Positions 34,699-47,111 of a DNA stretch of 64,000 nt are shown piece by piece. The position numbers and the translations under genes are program-made. Under the pieces are notes generated by a model. That model made no database searches. It was not told where the DNA came from and saw nothing but the letters and a program-made list of their open reading frames with translations. This stretch comes from Amoeboaphelidium protococcarum (taxonomy: Eukaryota > Aphelidiomycota > Aphelidea): contig JALECJ010000255.1 of the NCBI GenBank assembly GCA_023515745.1, forward strand, positions 1,994,001 through 2,058,000, written 5' to 3'. Position 1 is the stretch's first letter, and each line of letters begins with the position of its first letter.

Positions 34699-35101
34699 AA
34701 ATACATGTTAGCCTCATTAATTCCAATTGGTATAAGAACATTTCCTCTGCTCCAGTGTATCTTTGCACTTCAGTAGTACAGTATGTAAATATCATCTTGT
34801 CACTCAAAGTACTGTAATAGTGAGTGAGAGATTGATCGATCCGATCGTCGGAACTTTATTTCGTTTCACTTCTTGATCTCGCGCGCTTCTATCGTGGCTG
34901 AGCATTCTCATTCATTTATTCACTTGTGAAGCCAGAGGCCAGTCAGTCGGTCATTCTGAGAGTCCTCCTGCTTTAAGCATTCACTCAATTATTCCCACGG
35001 TTCTTCATTACCGGTATTGATCGATTAAATAACTCTACTGGTGATTGACTTTAGGCAACATCTAATACAGAAAATACCATTTTGCGATTTGTTACATTAG
35101 T
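34699..35101. other. intergenic, promoter of TMEM135-like gene
   Basis: No gene. Contains CTCGCGCGCTTC near 34877 and repeated CATTC/TCATTC pentamers between 34905 and 35010. Confidence 0.4.
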
Positions 35102-36715
35102 ATGAATTCATTGTATGGAACAAGTCTGCCTTAGGCGTGGGATGTGTTTATTGAAAAGATTGCAGAGGTTCTGGCTCTGTCACTGACCACTCAGGAGACT
35201 GAAGCTATACTCAAGCAGGTGCACTCTGAATCCCCTTTAACGCAGTACTTCCCCGATGAACATTGGAACAGAGTCAAAGAGCTAACACTGAAGATCAATG
35301 AGAAGGCACTGACGAATAATCGTAGATTGGAAATTGAAAAGTAGATGAAACGACCATTCTGTTAGCATAGTGGGTATTGTAGATCCAACTGCTTCAGGGG
35401 ATTCCTGCGTGCTTTCAGCGCTGCGTTCATTGTCAAATATGGCGTTTCCGTTGTGTAGACGTTACTCAATGGTAAGCTGCGATCACGGCCGAGACTGTTA
35501 TGGGAGATGCTGGACAGGGATACTCTACGATTTGCCGCGTTCTTTGGCTCATTCATTGGTGGATTTAAGGGTATACTGTGCTTATTGAGGAAGGTGCGAA
35601 AGGTGGAGGATCGGTGGAATTCGTTCATTGCAGGTGTTGTATCTTCATATGCTCTTTTACTTGATGAAAAGTCTCGCCGTATTGCCATCGCTCTCTATCT
35701 CTCCTGTAGATCACTATAGTGTACACATGCATATATGGTCAAGCATGGCTATTTCCCTAGGATTCCGAATGGTGAAGTCTTACTGATGGCCTTATGTAAT
35801 GTATAGATTATGTATAACTGGATGTTGTATCCGGAAACTTTATCTCCTTCTTATTATCAGTGGATTTATAATCTGGCCGATCTGCAACATTTCTATGGTA
35901 AGAGGGATGCTAAAGTTGCCAAGTCCGTTATGGCCAGCATAATAAAGAAGGAGCCGGTCGATCCATCTTAGTTGGCGCGTACACTTTAGCTATGTAGAGA
36001 GGTTCGTGAGCAGTAATAACAGTAGCAGTTTGGAGTGAGTGTCAATGCAGCACCTCAATATGTGATATGCAACATGTTCCATCCTCACACTGATAATTGC
36101 ACTTGGGCTCAATTGACTTATGCGATGAGATGCTTCCCGAAAGCTTTCAAAATGTATCTACCGCTCAACTTGGCCATGATGCTTTTGTTGAGACATGGAC
36201 TACTGGTTAAAGATGGTAAAAAGTTTATCCTTAGACTTATCGTCTCTTCCACCAGGAGCTCACTATTTATAACTCTGTTTGCATCTCTGGCCTGGCTTGT
36301 TCCTTGCTATTTTAGGAATTACATCACTCCTGGACGCGAGACAACCATGGCATATCTCATGAATGGGTTCATTAGTGGTTGCACCGTGTTGATAGAACAA
36401 CCTCAATCACGGCGATTAGAACTGGCCATGTACTGTCTGCCTCGCGCTATAGAAGGATGTTGGAACTTGTTGCGTCTGCGCCTCAGGATTAAGAATACAG
36501 CTGGATTGTCTAAAATGCCACCAATGGACATTAATCAGCGATCTATTGTATTTCAAGCCTGTCGTCGTGCAGTTGCTCTTCTATGCAAAGATGGAATGGA
36601 AACAGTTGCGTTCTCCATGGCTATGGGCGTCCTCCTCACCCTCTTTGTAAATGAGCAAGACACCATTCCATCCAACTATTAGGATGTTATGATTCGGTTC
36701 TTTGGAATCAACTGA
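35102..36715 (+). CDS. TMEM135: TMEM135 / PXMP-like membrane protein
   Basis: A 537-residue single-exon gene, ATG 35102 to TGA 36713-36715. Diagnostic pieces are CQHSGYCRSNCFRGFLRAFS, LRFAAFFGSFIGGFKGILCLLRK, FIAGVVSSYALLL and, in the second half, FHPHTDNCTWAQLTYAMRCFP followed by FKMYLPLNLAMMLL. The two halves are a Tim17-like internal duplication in this family. Members sit in peroxisomal and mitochondrial membranes and influence organelle dynamics and lipid handling; fungal homologues are peroxisomal. A short Gln run near residue 300 is partly encoded by TAA/TAG. Confident at family level. Confidence 0.9.
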
Positions 36716-36774
36716 TATTTATATCTATTAAATAAAATCAACATTTCTATAATGATACGAATTGCTTTGCAAAA

Positions 36775-38211
36775 TCACTGTTTTCTAATCTTTTATCTCT
36801 ATTTTGATTTCAAAGAGGAAGTGGTCCCTTGTGACGATGAACCAGAATGTTAAAGACTACGAGCCAATTCAAATTACTACCACAATGAAGTTTCATCCCC
36901 AGCTATATTTTTGTCAGTATTAGCAGCAGCGGAAGGAGAGTCATAGTTATTGTCATCACTCAATGATAATGAGAGCTTTCGCCGCCGTTTTCCAGCAGAC
37001 TTGGGCTGATTAGCGATAACTTTATTGTAATCCTCCAAGAGAAGATTTGATATGAGAGACTTGTCATCTTCCAATTTGAGAATAGAAGGTCCTTGTAACT
37101 GCTGCTTTGACTACTATTATTACTACCGTGATAATCTAGTCGATTATGATCCTGTGGATGATCGCTTCTATCTAGATTATCTTTTCTTACCTCCGTGACT
37201 ACTATTATCCCCATTGATAGAATGCTTATTCAAAACTCGGTTAATGTCGAAGCTGGAGGGATAGATACTTACATGCATTCCATTCATAGCCTCGTTATTA
37301 GAACTATTATAACTACTGTTACTATTCATGACTGAAGACGTATCTAAATCATTGCGATGCCGCACAATGCCAGCACTGCGATTACCCACTCTGTACTGAG
37401 AACCGAAATCATGCAGATCATTCAACAATCTTCTCCTGAGCATACGCATCAGAGCAGCTTAAGATCTCTATCGATTCTACAACCCTCTACTTCTACCATT
37501 ATTACTTGGCGATGATTGTGATAATACTCGATGAGGATCACTAGAGTTGAGATTTAGATCTTATGCTAGATCATCCGTAATAGAAGATCGTTATTACTAC
37601 TATTACTACTACACAGACTAAGTGCAACTAGAGCAGAACCATTCGTTCATAGGCACAGAGGAGAGTGGCGGTTCAAGACAGTAGAGATGGTACATTTAAT
37701 CACAGCCGTCACAAATGAGCAACTGATGAGGATCATCGTCAGTGTGACATATCTAACATGTAGACATGTCCTCGCTATAATTATAGCTATCGTCGTGGCC
37801 AAGATTATGAGTTCGCTCCGGTACAGGCAAAACTTTACTTGGTAAATTCTTATTCAATACACTCAACAACTCTTAATCATCAACATGGTTATGGTCAGTA
37901 CGCTGATTGTCGTCATCACTATGGAATAATCGTTGAGCATCCTTCTATCGCAAATCACCCAAATCAATCTATTTGATATAGCTAAACTGCAATCTATCCA
38001 GCGGGCATGAATTATTGATTTTACTCCACTCATACAGACATTTGTAATGATAAAAATGTGGACAATTCTAATCAATCAAATCAGGCACAGGTTTACCCAG
38101 CTGCATCAGTTCCTCACAACCTTCATCATCATCATTATCATCATCGCCAACATTATCGCTATTACGTAGCAAGGCATAATTAAGCGGTAACTAGCAGACT
38201 GAACATTCCAT
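36775..38211 (-). CDS. RING-PHD protein (PHRF1/Asr1-like)
   Basis: A 478-residue single-exon gene, ATG 38211 to TGA 36775. The RING is at the N-terminus: MECSVCQLPL, an acidic insert, then CPHFYHYKCLYEWSK and CPLDRLQF. A PHD finger follows at about residues 130-180: STCQICHTDDDPHQLLICDG, CDQMYHLYCLEPPL, WFCSSC. The RING plus PHD order matches PHRF1 and yeast Asr1, which bind phosphorylated RNA polymerase II CTD and act as ubiquitin ligases. The C-terminal 300 residues are disordered, rich in Ser/Asn/Gln, with basic KRRRKLSLSL. A seven-Gln run after the PHD is written almost wholly in TAG and TAA. Confidence 0.9.
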
Positions 38212-38339
38212 AATATATTCCAATATATCAATATCGCTAGGCTTTGCACTTATTTAGATCAGAGTCTATTAAACGACAATAACTTTACGTTTTGTGTAAA
38301 AAGAGCAAAAAGCGGTTAAAGTTTAGAATCAGTGCGGAA

Positions 38340-40163
38340 ATGAGATCAGTCAAGACAGTGGTGGTGGACAGTCTGTACACGTAGATGAATATCTAGTCTG
38401 TCGCTGATACCCTTTTACGTAATGCTGAGCTATTTTAGAAGAATGTAATGAGATCTGATATTTTATACAAGGAAACTGTCTCTGCTGATCTAAAAACTGA
38501 CTTTAATGATGATGATAGTAATGGAGAGTCACTTTTTGCGAAAGTGAGAGCATTCAATCTTGATGATATATCGTAGAGTGATAAAGTCGCCTCTTAATCT
38601 ATATGTCACGTCAGACGTAAAGTTGTACCTAAAATCCATCAAGAGAACAACATTTTGACGCATGACTTGTATCTATGGTAAATCTTTGTCGATAATCAGC
38701 TCAAGTCCTTATATCTGATTTGGGATCTGATGGATGCAGATTACGCGATATAGTCAAAGTTGCCTTTTTATATGCCTTAATAAGTGGACTGGTTTGCCTT
38801 CCGTATTGATCGAGGTATTGAAATGGAAAAGACTATTATTGAGTCGTTGGTTGATGAATAGGTTGGTATCAACTCTGATCAGTAATTGCGAAATTCCTTT
38901 ATAATATCGTCTATAATGGACACTTTGTGCAAGTTCTTGGTTGGTAATCACAAGGCTGTGAATGGTCTATATGAAAAACGCGTTAATCATGATTAAGTGT
39001 TGGATAAAGCCACGTACCAAGACTAGTATGTTGAATTTAAGTAAAAGTATGGCTACTGGGTGTCCAAATGGTGCGAGGCTGTAGATAACCGGCATTAGAG
39101 TAAGAAGTTAATGGACACTGATCCGCAGAAGCATGTCTTTGAGGATATATCCATTCTAACTTTTCTGCATTGCCTATTCAAGTAATAGAAATCCAATTCT
39201 ATGGAAGATTTGTATTTTATCGATATTGGGTGTGGAAATGGTTTCCTGACTTATCTGCTTGGGAAGTAGAATTGGAATGGACTGGGATTTGATTAAGCTA
39301 AACGGGCTCTTTGGGATGTACTGAAGGAAGATCTCCCTCAATTGAATCTATAGGAGAATACTATTGATCCTCGTCACGATAACTTTGACATTCCACTCAA
39401 TACTCAACGCCTGTGGTTAATAGGAAATCACGCTGATGAACTGACTGGTTGGATTCCTCTGCTAGCTCACAAGATTAATTTGAGGTGTTTGTTAGAGAAG
39501 TGGATCAAGATACCGATGGAATAAGTTGATATTCAAGATGATGGTTCTCTTCAGATGGACGCGTTCTGTAGTGTATTCGTTCTGCCTTGCTGTTTCTTTG
39601 ACTTGCGAGGAGTAAAGAATCCGTTTGGTTAAAGCATTGCGGTACCTTTAAGTGCAAATGGACGCCAAGTACCACGATATGAAGCGTATCTACATTGGAC
39701 TGAATCAATGATTGATGGATCTTTGATATTCAATCTTCATGATGATCTTAATCGAACTTTAATGGAGAGCGATGTAGAGTCTGATTTTGATTGTAGTGAT
39801 AATGACGCGTCTGATGTGGACGCGATTGAAGATCAATGCTTTGGACTCGTTCCTGAAGTTGAGTATTTGCGTATCCCAAGTACTAAGAACATTGCGTATG
39901 TTGGCAGAAAACTTAAACTACCTTTCTCGTGGTATAATGTAGACCAAGAATCTAACTCAATAATTCTTGATCGAAACGAGCTGCTGCAGGCATTAGAAGA
40001 AGTAGAATAGCTCCGGCACAGTGTTGAATTTGTGAAGCGAAAGAGTGATCGCGATAAAGGACAATTGCTAGTATTGAAGAAGGAGTTGAAGAGTGCTCAA
40101 GTTGCTGATGATGCTGTCGATTAGTTTAATGAGTTGCCAACCTTTGATCTCTTGTTCGATTGA
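38340..40163 (+). CDS. TRM44: tRNA (uracil-2'-O)-methyltransferase TRM44/METTL19
   Basis: A 607-residue single-exon gene, ATG 38340 to TGA 40161-40163. The Rossmann motif is LYFIDIGCGNGFLTYLLGKQ near residue 290, followed by NWNGLGFDQAKRALW. TRM44-specific strings are TQRLWLIGNHADELTGWIP and FCSVFVLPCCFFDLRG. The enzyme methylates U44 of tRNA-Ser in the cytosol using S-adenosylmethionine. The C-terminus is a Glu/Lys-rich coiled coil. A long acidic stretch near 39760-39830 (DVESDFDCSDNDASD) is lineage-specific. Confidence 0.95.
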
Positions 40164-40191
40164 TAATGAAATAATTAGTAGATATCTATTG

Positions 40192-41444
40192 TCATAAGTT
40201 AGTAACGTACTAGTCCCATCTGTAAAGCGATGGCTATCCTTCATCTAGCCGTTTCCAATCTTGTCGCAGGTTTTCAAAGTCATCCAAAAGTCTTTTGAAT
40301 TTCTGAGATTATTGTTACTACTATTACTACTCAGAAGCTTTGCCCTGAGCAAGAGCACTCTTAATTGACATAGAGCCAAGGCTAGCATCTAGCTGAGGAT
40401 TCTTAAACACCTTCAGTTTTTACTCAAGTACGCGTCTTTCAGCTTCAGATTGTGTCAACTCATCTTGAATTTACTTCAACTATGTAGACAACTCTTCATA
40501 CTTGGCTTTCATATCCTCCGCTTAAAGCTTGTAACGCTCAATCACGTCCATTTCATATCTCTCAGTCTCGCCAATGTAGCTGGATATTTCAGCAATCTAC
40601 ATTTGCAAATGTTCAATTAGCTGATCCTTTGTGTGTAGAATTTACTTGAGCTATTCAATCTCTTTCTTCTGCTAGACACTCAGCTGCATAGATCTACAAC
40701 AAAAGTATTCATTCTCTCCATAACTTATAGAGCACAAAAGCGTACAAAATCATACCTATCATTCTCTGCTTAGTACTGGAACGCGAGAGATTTAAACTAT
40801 TTCAATTAAATTTCACTTTCTTACAGCTATGTCTGCAGTGAGTGAATGACCGTTTCATGCTAATCTACACCCTCAACACTGTGTGAAGTCTTTTGAGCTT
40901 TTCTCACATCGGGTTTTCTCTATTCAAGAATTGTTGCAATTACTACATCGTCATCTACTCGGCCTTGTGAACCGAGAGTGCCACTCTAGTCATTTTACAT
41001 CTCTTATATTTGCCGTGTCAGCTTCATGCACTGAGACTGCACATCATCAATCTATTGCTGTATTGTGGAATTATCAGACTATATTCTACGCAATGCCACT
41101 TCAAGTTTATGATTAGCATCTCTGAGTGCCATTGTTTCAGCTTGAGACTCTTTCAATTAGTCCATAGCCTTCTTCATTCCAACACCCATCTACTTTTGTA
41201 ATTGTACAAGGCTTTAATCGTTCTTTAAATTACTAAATTTCTGTTCTAATTAGTTGTTTTGATGTTAAAGGTCCATTATCTGCTCAAACTGAAGCTCCAA
41301 TGCCGTGATAACATAATCGATATCGCCATCTTGGGGATATAGTGTTCTTAATTTATTGCCAATTAGAGTCAAGTCTTCTCTGCTGTAAGATAAGCCCGGA
41401 GATTCAGACTGGAACGGAGGAGAACCATGCCAATATTCTTACAT
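40192..41444 (-). CDS. long coiled-coil protein, unknown family
   Basis: Two exons, 41444-40756 and 40693-40192, with a 62-nt GT-AG intron, 396 residues. The start MQEYWHGSPPFQSESPG is followed by coiled coil over most of the length (LELQFEQIMDLQHQNNQLEQ, LKESQAETMALRDANHKLEV, IERYKLQAEDMKAKYEELST). The C-terminal segment reads NPQLDASLGSMSIKSALAQG, then a Gln run and FKRLLDDFENLRQDWKRLD. No signal peptide or known domain. A role in cytoskeletal or vesicle tethering would be a guess. The TGA lies 28 bp from the TRM44 stop (convergent). Confidence 0.75.
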
Positions 41445-42006
41445 TTTTCAGAATATTTAATTTTCCTCAATGGCTTCGGTATACTGGCTATTGAAGTTGA
41501 TAAAAGCTCACAGCACGGGAGTTCAGTACGTTTAAACAAGATGCGAGATTGAAAAGAGAATGGAGAGCGAATACAGTACAGTAAATGGTAAACTCAACTC
41601 AACATGCAGAAAATATAGTGAGGAGCGTGTCAGATAATAAGTACAATTGAACCCTGCCGAAATATTGTGAGGATTATGGATTAAAGCAAATTGTTGTATT
41701 CTAAAATGATCTCAGTCTATACAATTTATGGTTCATAAACTGTTTGCATAAGCTTAATCAGTAAAGTGTTGCATACAATCAAATGTACAAATGAATTTAA
41801 ATTTCTTCAATTTTATAGCTCAACGCCAAATGTAAGCCATTCCGATAATTTAGTCAACCTCTCTTATTTCAGGGGCCCGTTAATCTGACATGTGGCATAG
41901 CCTTTACTCGCTTACTTGCTAAATAATTGCGATTGAACTGTGCGTTTTTATAAAGATAATCATCCGACATTTAAAAACGCGTATAGAAAAAAATTTACAT
42001 TCACCA
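41445..42006. other. intergenic, divergent promoter region
   Basis: About 560 bp without a gene, between divergent starts at 41444 and 42007. AAAAACGCGTA at 41973-41983 lies about 25 bp before the downstream ATG. Confidence 0.4.
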
Positions 42007-42699
42007 ATGATTAAATTTGTGGCATCATTGGCTATGTTTGCGACCGTTTGGTCTGCACCAGCGGATTAGAATACTCTTACTGGCGCGTAGGATGGCGGTT
42101 TAGGGGACAGTCTGAGTTGGCCCACTTAGTACCATTTCAAGATGAATGTCTAAGACAGTAGAAATTTCTCGTATCTGGTGGAATATGCTGTGAATGAAGA
42201 CGGAAAGCTGATGCACAGAATCAGTTACGATGCAGAGGAGACTGTAAATTTCTACCAAATTGGAGACAAAACGTATTAGTTTAATATCAACAAAACCACG
42301 GGAAAGACTGAAGAATGTTTTACTGGTGTATATAAGTGGTAGAGACCTTTTTATTTTCTGAAGGACTACACTTTTTTAAAGTATCAGGTGGTATATGACC
42401 AGTATTGTCGCGTTTATCGCGCTATCGAGAAAGATACCACCTCTGACTTGTTTGTTAATGCTGAGACTGGCGCGTTTGTCGGAAAGTATGAAGATTATTA
42501 CATAAATGAGTGGAAGGTTTCTCACTGGCAAAAGTATGAGTTTTTCAAGACTTCTTTGGATAGCGACGAGTTTACATTGCCGGATACGTCTATATGTAAA
42601 GACACGTTTGCAGATGATTATACTTCTGGAGAGGAGGTTTAAGAGGTTAAAGTTGCGACTAAAGCTGGCACCCACAGCTGTTCTCATCATTCAAAGTGA
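42007..42699 (+). CDS. predicted secreted protein, unknown family
   Basis: 230 residues, ATG 42007 to TGA 42697-42699. The signal peptide is MIKFVASLAMFATVWSAPA. The mature part is beta-rich and aromatic (FSYLVEYAVNEDGKLMHRIS, YFLKDYTFLKYQVVYDQYCR), with one possible N-glycosylation site at NFS and four to five Cys. It ends with a His/Ser/Cys tail (THSCSHHSK) that could bind metal. No domain is recognised; possible secreted or lumenal lipid-binding fold is speculation. AACGCG motif just upstream. Confidence 0.7.
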
Positions 42700-42731
42700 C
42701 GATTATCTGGCGTAATTTGAACTAGAAATGA

Positions 42732-43982
42732 ATCTTGGAAATATCAAGAACTTACTTAAAAACCTTTTTAAATCCCATTGTTCATGAATCGTTGATTTAT
42801 TTGCAAGGTGCTGACAAGTTATCGCGATCTTTTCTTCTTTCTCAATCTTACCACTTCATGTTTCTTGAAATTCAGCCTCTAATCTTGATGGTTCTATATT
42901 GCAACAAGCAGATCTATGGTAGTTTTTGTGAGAATTTGTCAAGATCTTTAAATAATGTGCTGACATATCTACCTGTACCGTGGTGTTGCCCAAGGCGCCG
43001 GCATCTAAACAAGCATCATCCTTGGAAGAAATTTTGAAGTGCTCAGATGTGCGCTGTAGACAGTTATCAGACTGGCAGTTAAGAGGAACAACAGCTGTCC
43101 TTGGTCTATCTAAAGCTGGAAAACGTTATGAACGATAATAGGCAGTGGGCAGGATTTCATATTCAGTCGACATTGTATGAATTTATAAAATCTCTAAGGT
43201 CCAGCTATGAATCTGTCGACACATTTAAAGTTAAGAGCGAAAGCACTTTCTCCGGCTGGTCCTCAAGTTTGTAATATACTTTCCTAGAGTATTTGATGGC
43301 AAATAACGCCGATAACCCAGATTTTGCACGTGCTGTGTAATTTCTGGCTCATCAGTGGAATTAGTATGAAGCTGGGCCTACTTACAATCCTCGTTAATAG
43401 TACCGTGGACGGGCAGGCGGTTAAATGGCAGAGTAGAATAATGCTCGCCGTCATTAGCCATACTAGCGCGCCCCATAGATACCCCCACAGCGCACTCTGC
43501 AGTCTTTCTTAGACTGTTACCCAGATAGAGTGCAGTGGCTTGGGCATCCTGAAAGACGGTTTGCTCTGTGGACGGAAGATGAGGAGATGGAATTGGTGGA
43601 AGGCCTAAGAGCGGGTCTTCATCCAGGTCGAATTGCTAATGAGAGCCAACGCACCTTTATGGGTGTTGTTGTTAAAATGAAGGAGATTGCACTGGATTTG
43701 TTATAAAATGAAGGTGCTACTCCTGCAGCAATCATTGCACATTTGAGATTGCCCTCTCGCGTGGCTTACAACAGGTTGATGGACGTGGTGTTGCCTAGCA
43801 CCTATGAAGCATAGCAATTTGATTTAAATGATTAAAATAGAAGATCAGAATAAAGATAATGTGGGAGATATGAAGTTGATAAGACAAGAAGAATACTAGT
43901 TTCAAAGTGCAGAGTAAGATGTTAATTTGCTGTCCACGTTCTGGCTCGCTATTCTTGGTCTTTAAGAATTTATTAAGAGTGA
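42732..43982 (+). CDS. Myb/SANT-like domain protein
   Basis: One frame runs 42732 to TGA 43980-43982, with a single TGA at 43035. That TGA falls in a possible 72-nt phase-0 intron (42979-43050, GT...CAG), which would join TYLP to MCAVDSYQTG. The best domain is RRFALWTEDEEMELVEGLRA, a Myb/SANT helix with Trp, after a Gln/Arg/Pro-rich linker. The start is unclear: no ATG in frame until LSQSYHFMFLE, so a 5' exon is missing. The C-terminus is also uncertain because the adjacent frame from ATG 43828 looks more coding (LLSTFWLAILGLQEFIKSEY) and runs into the next gene's 3' end. Nuclear DNA- or chromatin-binding role is inferred from the domain only. Confidence 0.5.
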
Positions 43983-44082
43983 GTATGCGTTTGCTAAAGG
44001 CGTTCATTTTCCTTCGGAGGATGATAATAAATCAATAAATGTAAGCCTTGTGAAATAAAATCGTAATAAAAAATCATTCAAA

Positions 44083-45378
44083 TCACGTACTTGATTATTA
44101 CTCAGTATCTTCAGAAGGTTGATGTTTGGGCGACGATGACTTTGCAACTGGCTTCTTCTGAGTTTACGAACGCTTCTTCTACTTATCAGCAAGAGCCTTA
44201 CTTTCAGCAACTTACTACTACTACAATGCTAGAATATCATTAAATCTCTCGCGTGATAAAGCTTAAGATAGATCCAACTGCAGTAAGTGTGAAATTTCAT
44301 ACAGGATACATTTCAACAGTTCATGGCCAGCATACGCGTCCATCGCTGCATATTTGATCTAGTTCGCGTTAAGAGGAAAGAATTCCCAATTTGTGCATGA
44401 AGTACTATTGCGGTAAGACTGAGCTGGTGGATTGAGATTGGACTCTGCAGATACCAACTTGAATCGATCCATCAAAACTTTGAGTCCATACTTGGCATTC
44501 TTAGCGGGAAGTGGAAGATGTAAATCTCCATTCGGAAAAGCGGAAGCACCATCAAATTCATCAAGCTCCGGTAATTCTTCGCCTTGTTCGTGACTCCTAC
44601 AGTACTGCTTCACATCGTCAACACAAAGCATTTCCAAGTGTTCTAAAAGGTCCAGATGATACGCTGCATCTTGATAGACGGAAGTGTTAACATGTACCTC
44701 CCCATCAATAGATTTCACTTTAATTCCATATCTATACTTGACATACTTGTTAAAATGACCACTGCCCTGTGTGAGAGAACTATAATACATTTCCACCATT
44801 GAAAGATATTTGGACGCCACAAGTACCTCAATACGAGACTATGCTACAATCTATTAACGCGATTTCAAGTAATAGTGATACTGGGCAAAATCCTTAAGAT
44901 CATGACAGTTATCTAAAATCTTCTGCTAATACACTTCCGGTAGATTAAAATCTTTAATCATCTTCTTTGCGTCCTACTTGACAGCAGTTCCACATAACAA
45001 CACTCCATTTTTAGTAAGTAAATCGATCAGCGGCTACAAGTCATTGGCATTGACTGTGATATAGCGCCCTCTAAATACATACACCGCGTGATATAATAAA
45101 ACTCCATCCTAATAGCACACCTGGATCAAGTTAACTGGATTATCCTAACCAACTTGCCGATTGGGTTTCCATTCTAAATCAAATCCAAGTGGACAAATCT
45201 AGTTCTGCGCCAAATCATGATCTACCAGTTTAGCAATCCTTTCACACCATTATTTCATACAACATGCATCGCCTGTATAAGTAAGCTTTAAATTTCTTTA
45301 ATAGTGTGAATAATTAGAATGGGCGGCACTTAAATGTCCCGTTTACAAATTCAAGTTCAAGACTTATTGTTATTACAT
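44083..45378 (-). CDS. DEDDy 3'-5' exonuclease-domain protein (WRN-exo/EXD-like)
   Basis: A 431-residue single-exon gene, ATG 45378 to TGA 44083. Exo I is ICPLGFDLEWKPN (DxE). Exo II is LLCGTAVKQDAKKM, with Asp in a diverged context. Exo III is IKYAAMDAYAGHEL (YxxxD). A region of about 110 residues between Exo II and Exo III (YRYGIKVKSIDGEVHVNTSV, LPELDEFDGASAFP) is larger than usual. The Lys/Gln/Ser-rich tail could be nuclear localising. Homologues degrade DNA or RNA ends. AACGCGA at 45400-45408 is about 25 bp upstream of the ATG. First of six minus-strand genes in a row, counted from the left. Confidence 0.85.
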
Positions 45379-45530
45379 CTCGATATAAATTCAGAAGAAT
45401 CGCGTTGAAATGAAGAATAAAATACAAAGAAGATATCACTCAGTAATTATAAAAATCCCTATTCTTTTAGTAATACATATATACTCTGCTAAATATTCAT
45501 ACTTTAGCGAGACTGCAATACAGAAAGTAC

Positions 45531-46034
45531 TCAGTGAATAACGATATTACCACGCCTTCCATTCAAGATTTTAGCATCAAACTTGGCCTCCACACCCTCG
45601 CGGATAATCTTGTCAATGATGGCCGACTCATCCGTGCTATTGAACGCCTCCAAGAGCTGAGCTTTGCGCGGTTTGCACGGCGGCCCGTTCGTTCCAAAGT
45701 CGCGAGTGAAAATGTCAAACGAGTCAACAGTTTCAGCCAGCGATGCTTCCCCTTTGCGATACTTGGCTGGCATACCTACCCACACATACATTCACATAAT
45801 CTCACACCAAGTATATCAATTGAAATCAACTATTAACTAAAACTTACCATTATCACAAATGACGAAAAATTCTGAAGTAGTCTCATGACTCTTCTCTTTA
45901 GCAGGACGCCATGTGCAAGAAACCAGCTGAGGTCCATGAGGCTGATTGGAAGAATGTCCCTTCTTATCATGCTTTGAATCCTGTGCATCACTGCCAAGAT
46001 TATGAATTTAATGATGTTATCCCTTCTTGATCAT
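45531..46034 (-). CDS. SBDS N-terminal-domain protein, RTC3-like
   Basis: Exons 46034-45848 and 45775-45531 with a 72-nt intron, 143 residues. The domain is recognisable from FFVICDNGMPAKYRKGEASL, SFDIFTRDFGTNGPPCKPRK and ESAIIDKIIREGVE, the last matching the SBDS-family ..KPSKxxL..EFGT..E..ivekIL.eG pattern. It lacks the C-terminal domains of full SBDS, like fungal RTC3/YHR087W. A His/Gln/Ser-rich N-terminal leader of about 30 residues precedes. Probable RNA-binding protein; the role is unknown even in yeast. Confidence 0.8.
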
Positions 46035-46258
46035 TATAATTGATATATTGCTTTAGTTGAAATGTAATTTTGAGTTAATGGATGAACAATATTGTCTGAT
46101 TCAGAAACAGGAAGAAATGGTCGTTTCACGAGAGAACGGGAGAATCGTTGACGGAAAGAAACAGTTACGGATGCTCTGATGTATTCATTCATCATCATCA
46201 TCATCGTTCAACAAGGGGGTGGATGATTAAAAAATGGATTTGAACTATATAATAAATA

Positions 46259-47008
46259 TCATTTACGCAGTTCACGTTCAAGAGCAGTAATTTCTTCCAA
46301 AGTCTTTGCATTCTTAATGGCTTCTTTGATTCTCTTCACTCTGTCTTTCCTTTTGGAGGATTCAACATCAGAAACATTGTCTTAAGACGCGCCAGATGAT
46401 TTCCTCACTCTCTTCCCTTTGCTGGACTTCGTTGCAGTTGACTCAACAGCGTCTGATTCTACGAATGATTACGCGTCTCGCCTCTCCTTGTCAGTCACGT
46501 GTTCAAAATCCAAATATCTCAACTGAGGTAGCATAGCTAGTACCTGTAGTCGATAATCTTTCTATAAACACACTGGATTTCCACGCAGACTAAGGCATTT
46601 CAAACTTGACGCCAATTTTAACGGTGACAGCGAGGAGACTTTATTAATTTCATTATTGTTCAGCATCAGAGTATGCAGTTCTGGCAATGCTTCGCCGATT
46701 GATGAACTGATGTAATTGATTTTATTATTGGACAGTAAAAGATGCTTTAATTTATATAAATGAGGAAAATCTTCTAGCCTAGTAATATCGTTATTGGTAA
46801 AGTCTATAGTGTCGTACAAATCCTTGGTCAGACTCAAGTTCTCAATCAAGCTGATCGCGTTATCTACACATATTAGAGTCACGTTACGTATAAAATTAAA
46901 TGGTATGAAATTAGAATTATGCCTACCTCTTAGATCCAGCTCTCTGTCTCCTAAAGTATTGGTGAATGCCACAGAATTCTCCAAAATGTCAATCGTTAAA
47001 GCCACCAT
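46259..47008 (-). CDS. SNRPA1: U2 snRNP protein A' (LEA1)
   Basis: Exons 47008-46927 and 46863-46259 with a 63-nt intron, 228 residues. Leucine-rich repeats: RELDLRDNAISLIENL (across the junction), LYDTIDFTNNDITRLEDFPH, LKHLLLSNNKINYI, LHTLMLNNNEINKVSSLSPL, and the cap LSLRGNPVCLQKDYRLQVLAMLPQLRYLDF typical of U2A'. The ATG at 47008 (MVALTID) is chosen over one at 47125 because U2A' starts just before its first repeat. It binds U2B'' and U2 snRNA in the spliceosome. The C-terminal tail is charged, ending in a helix EITALERELRK. Confidence 0.95.
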
Positions 47009-47111
47009 TATTATTAGTCCGTAAAGATGGTAATGTAGGGAAATTACAACAGAAAACACAAAGAGAGAGAGAGGTCGCAATAACAACAATACTAAATATT
47101 CAACAATGATA

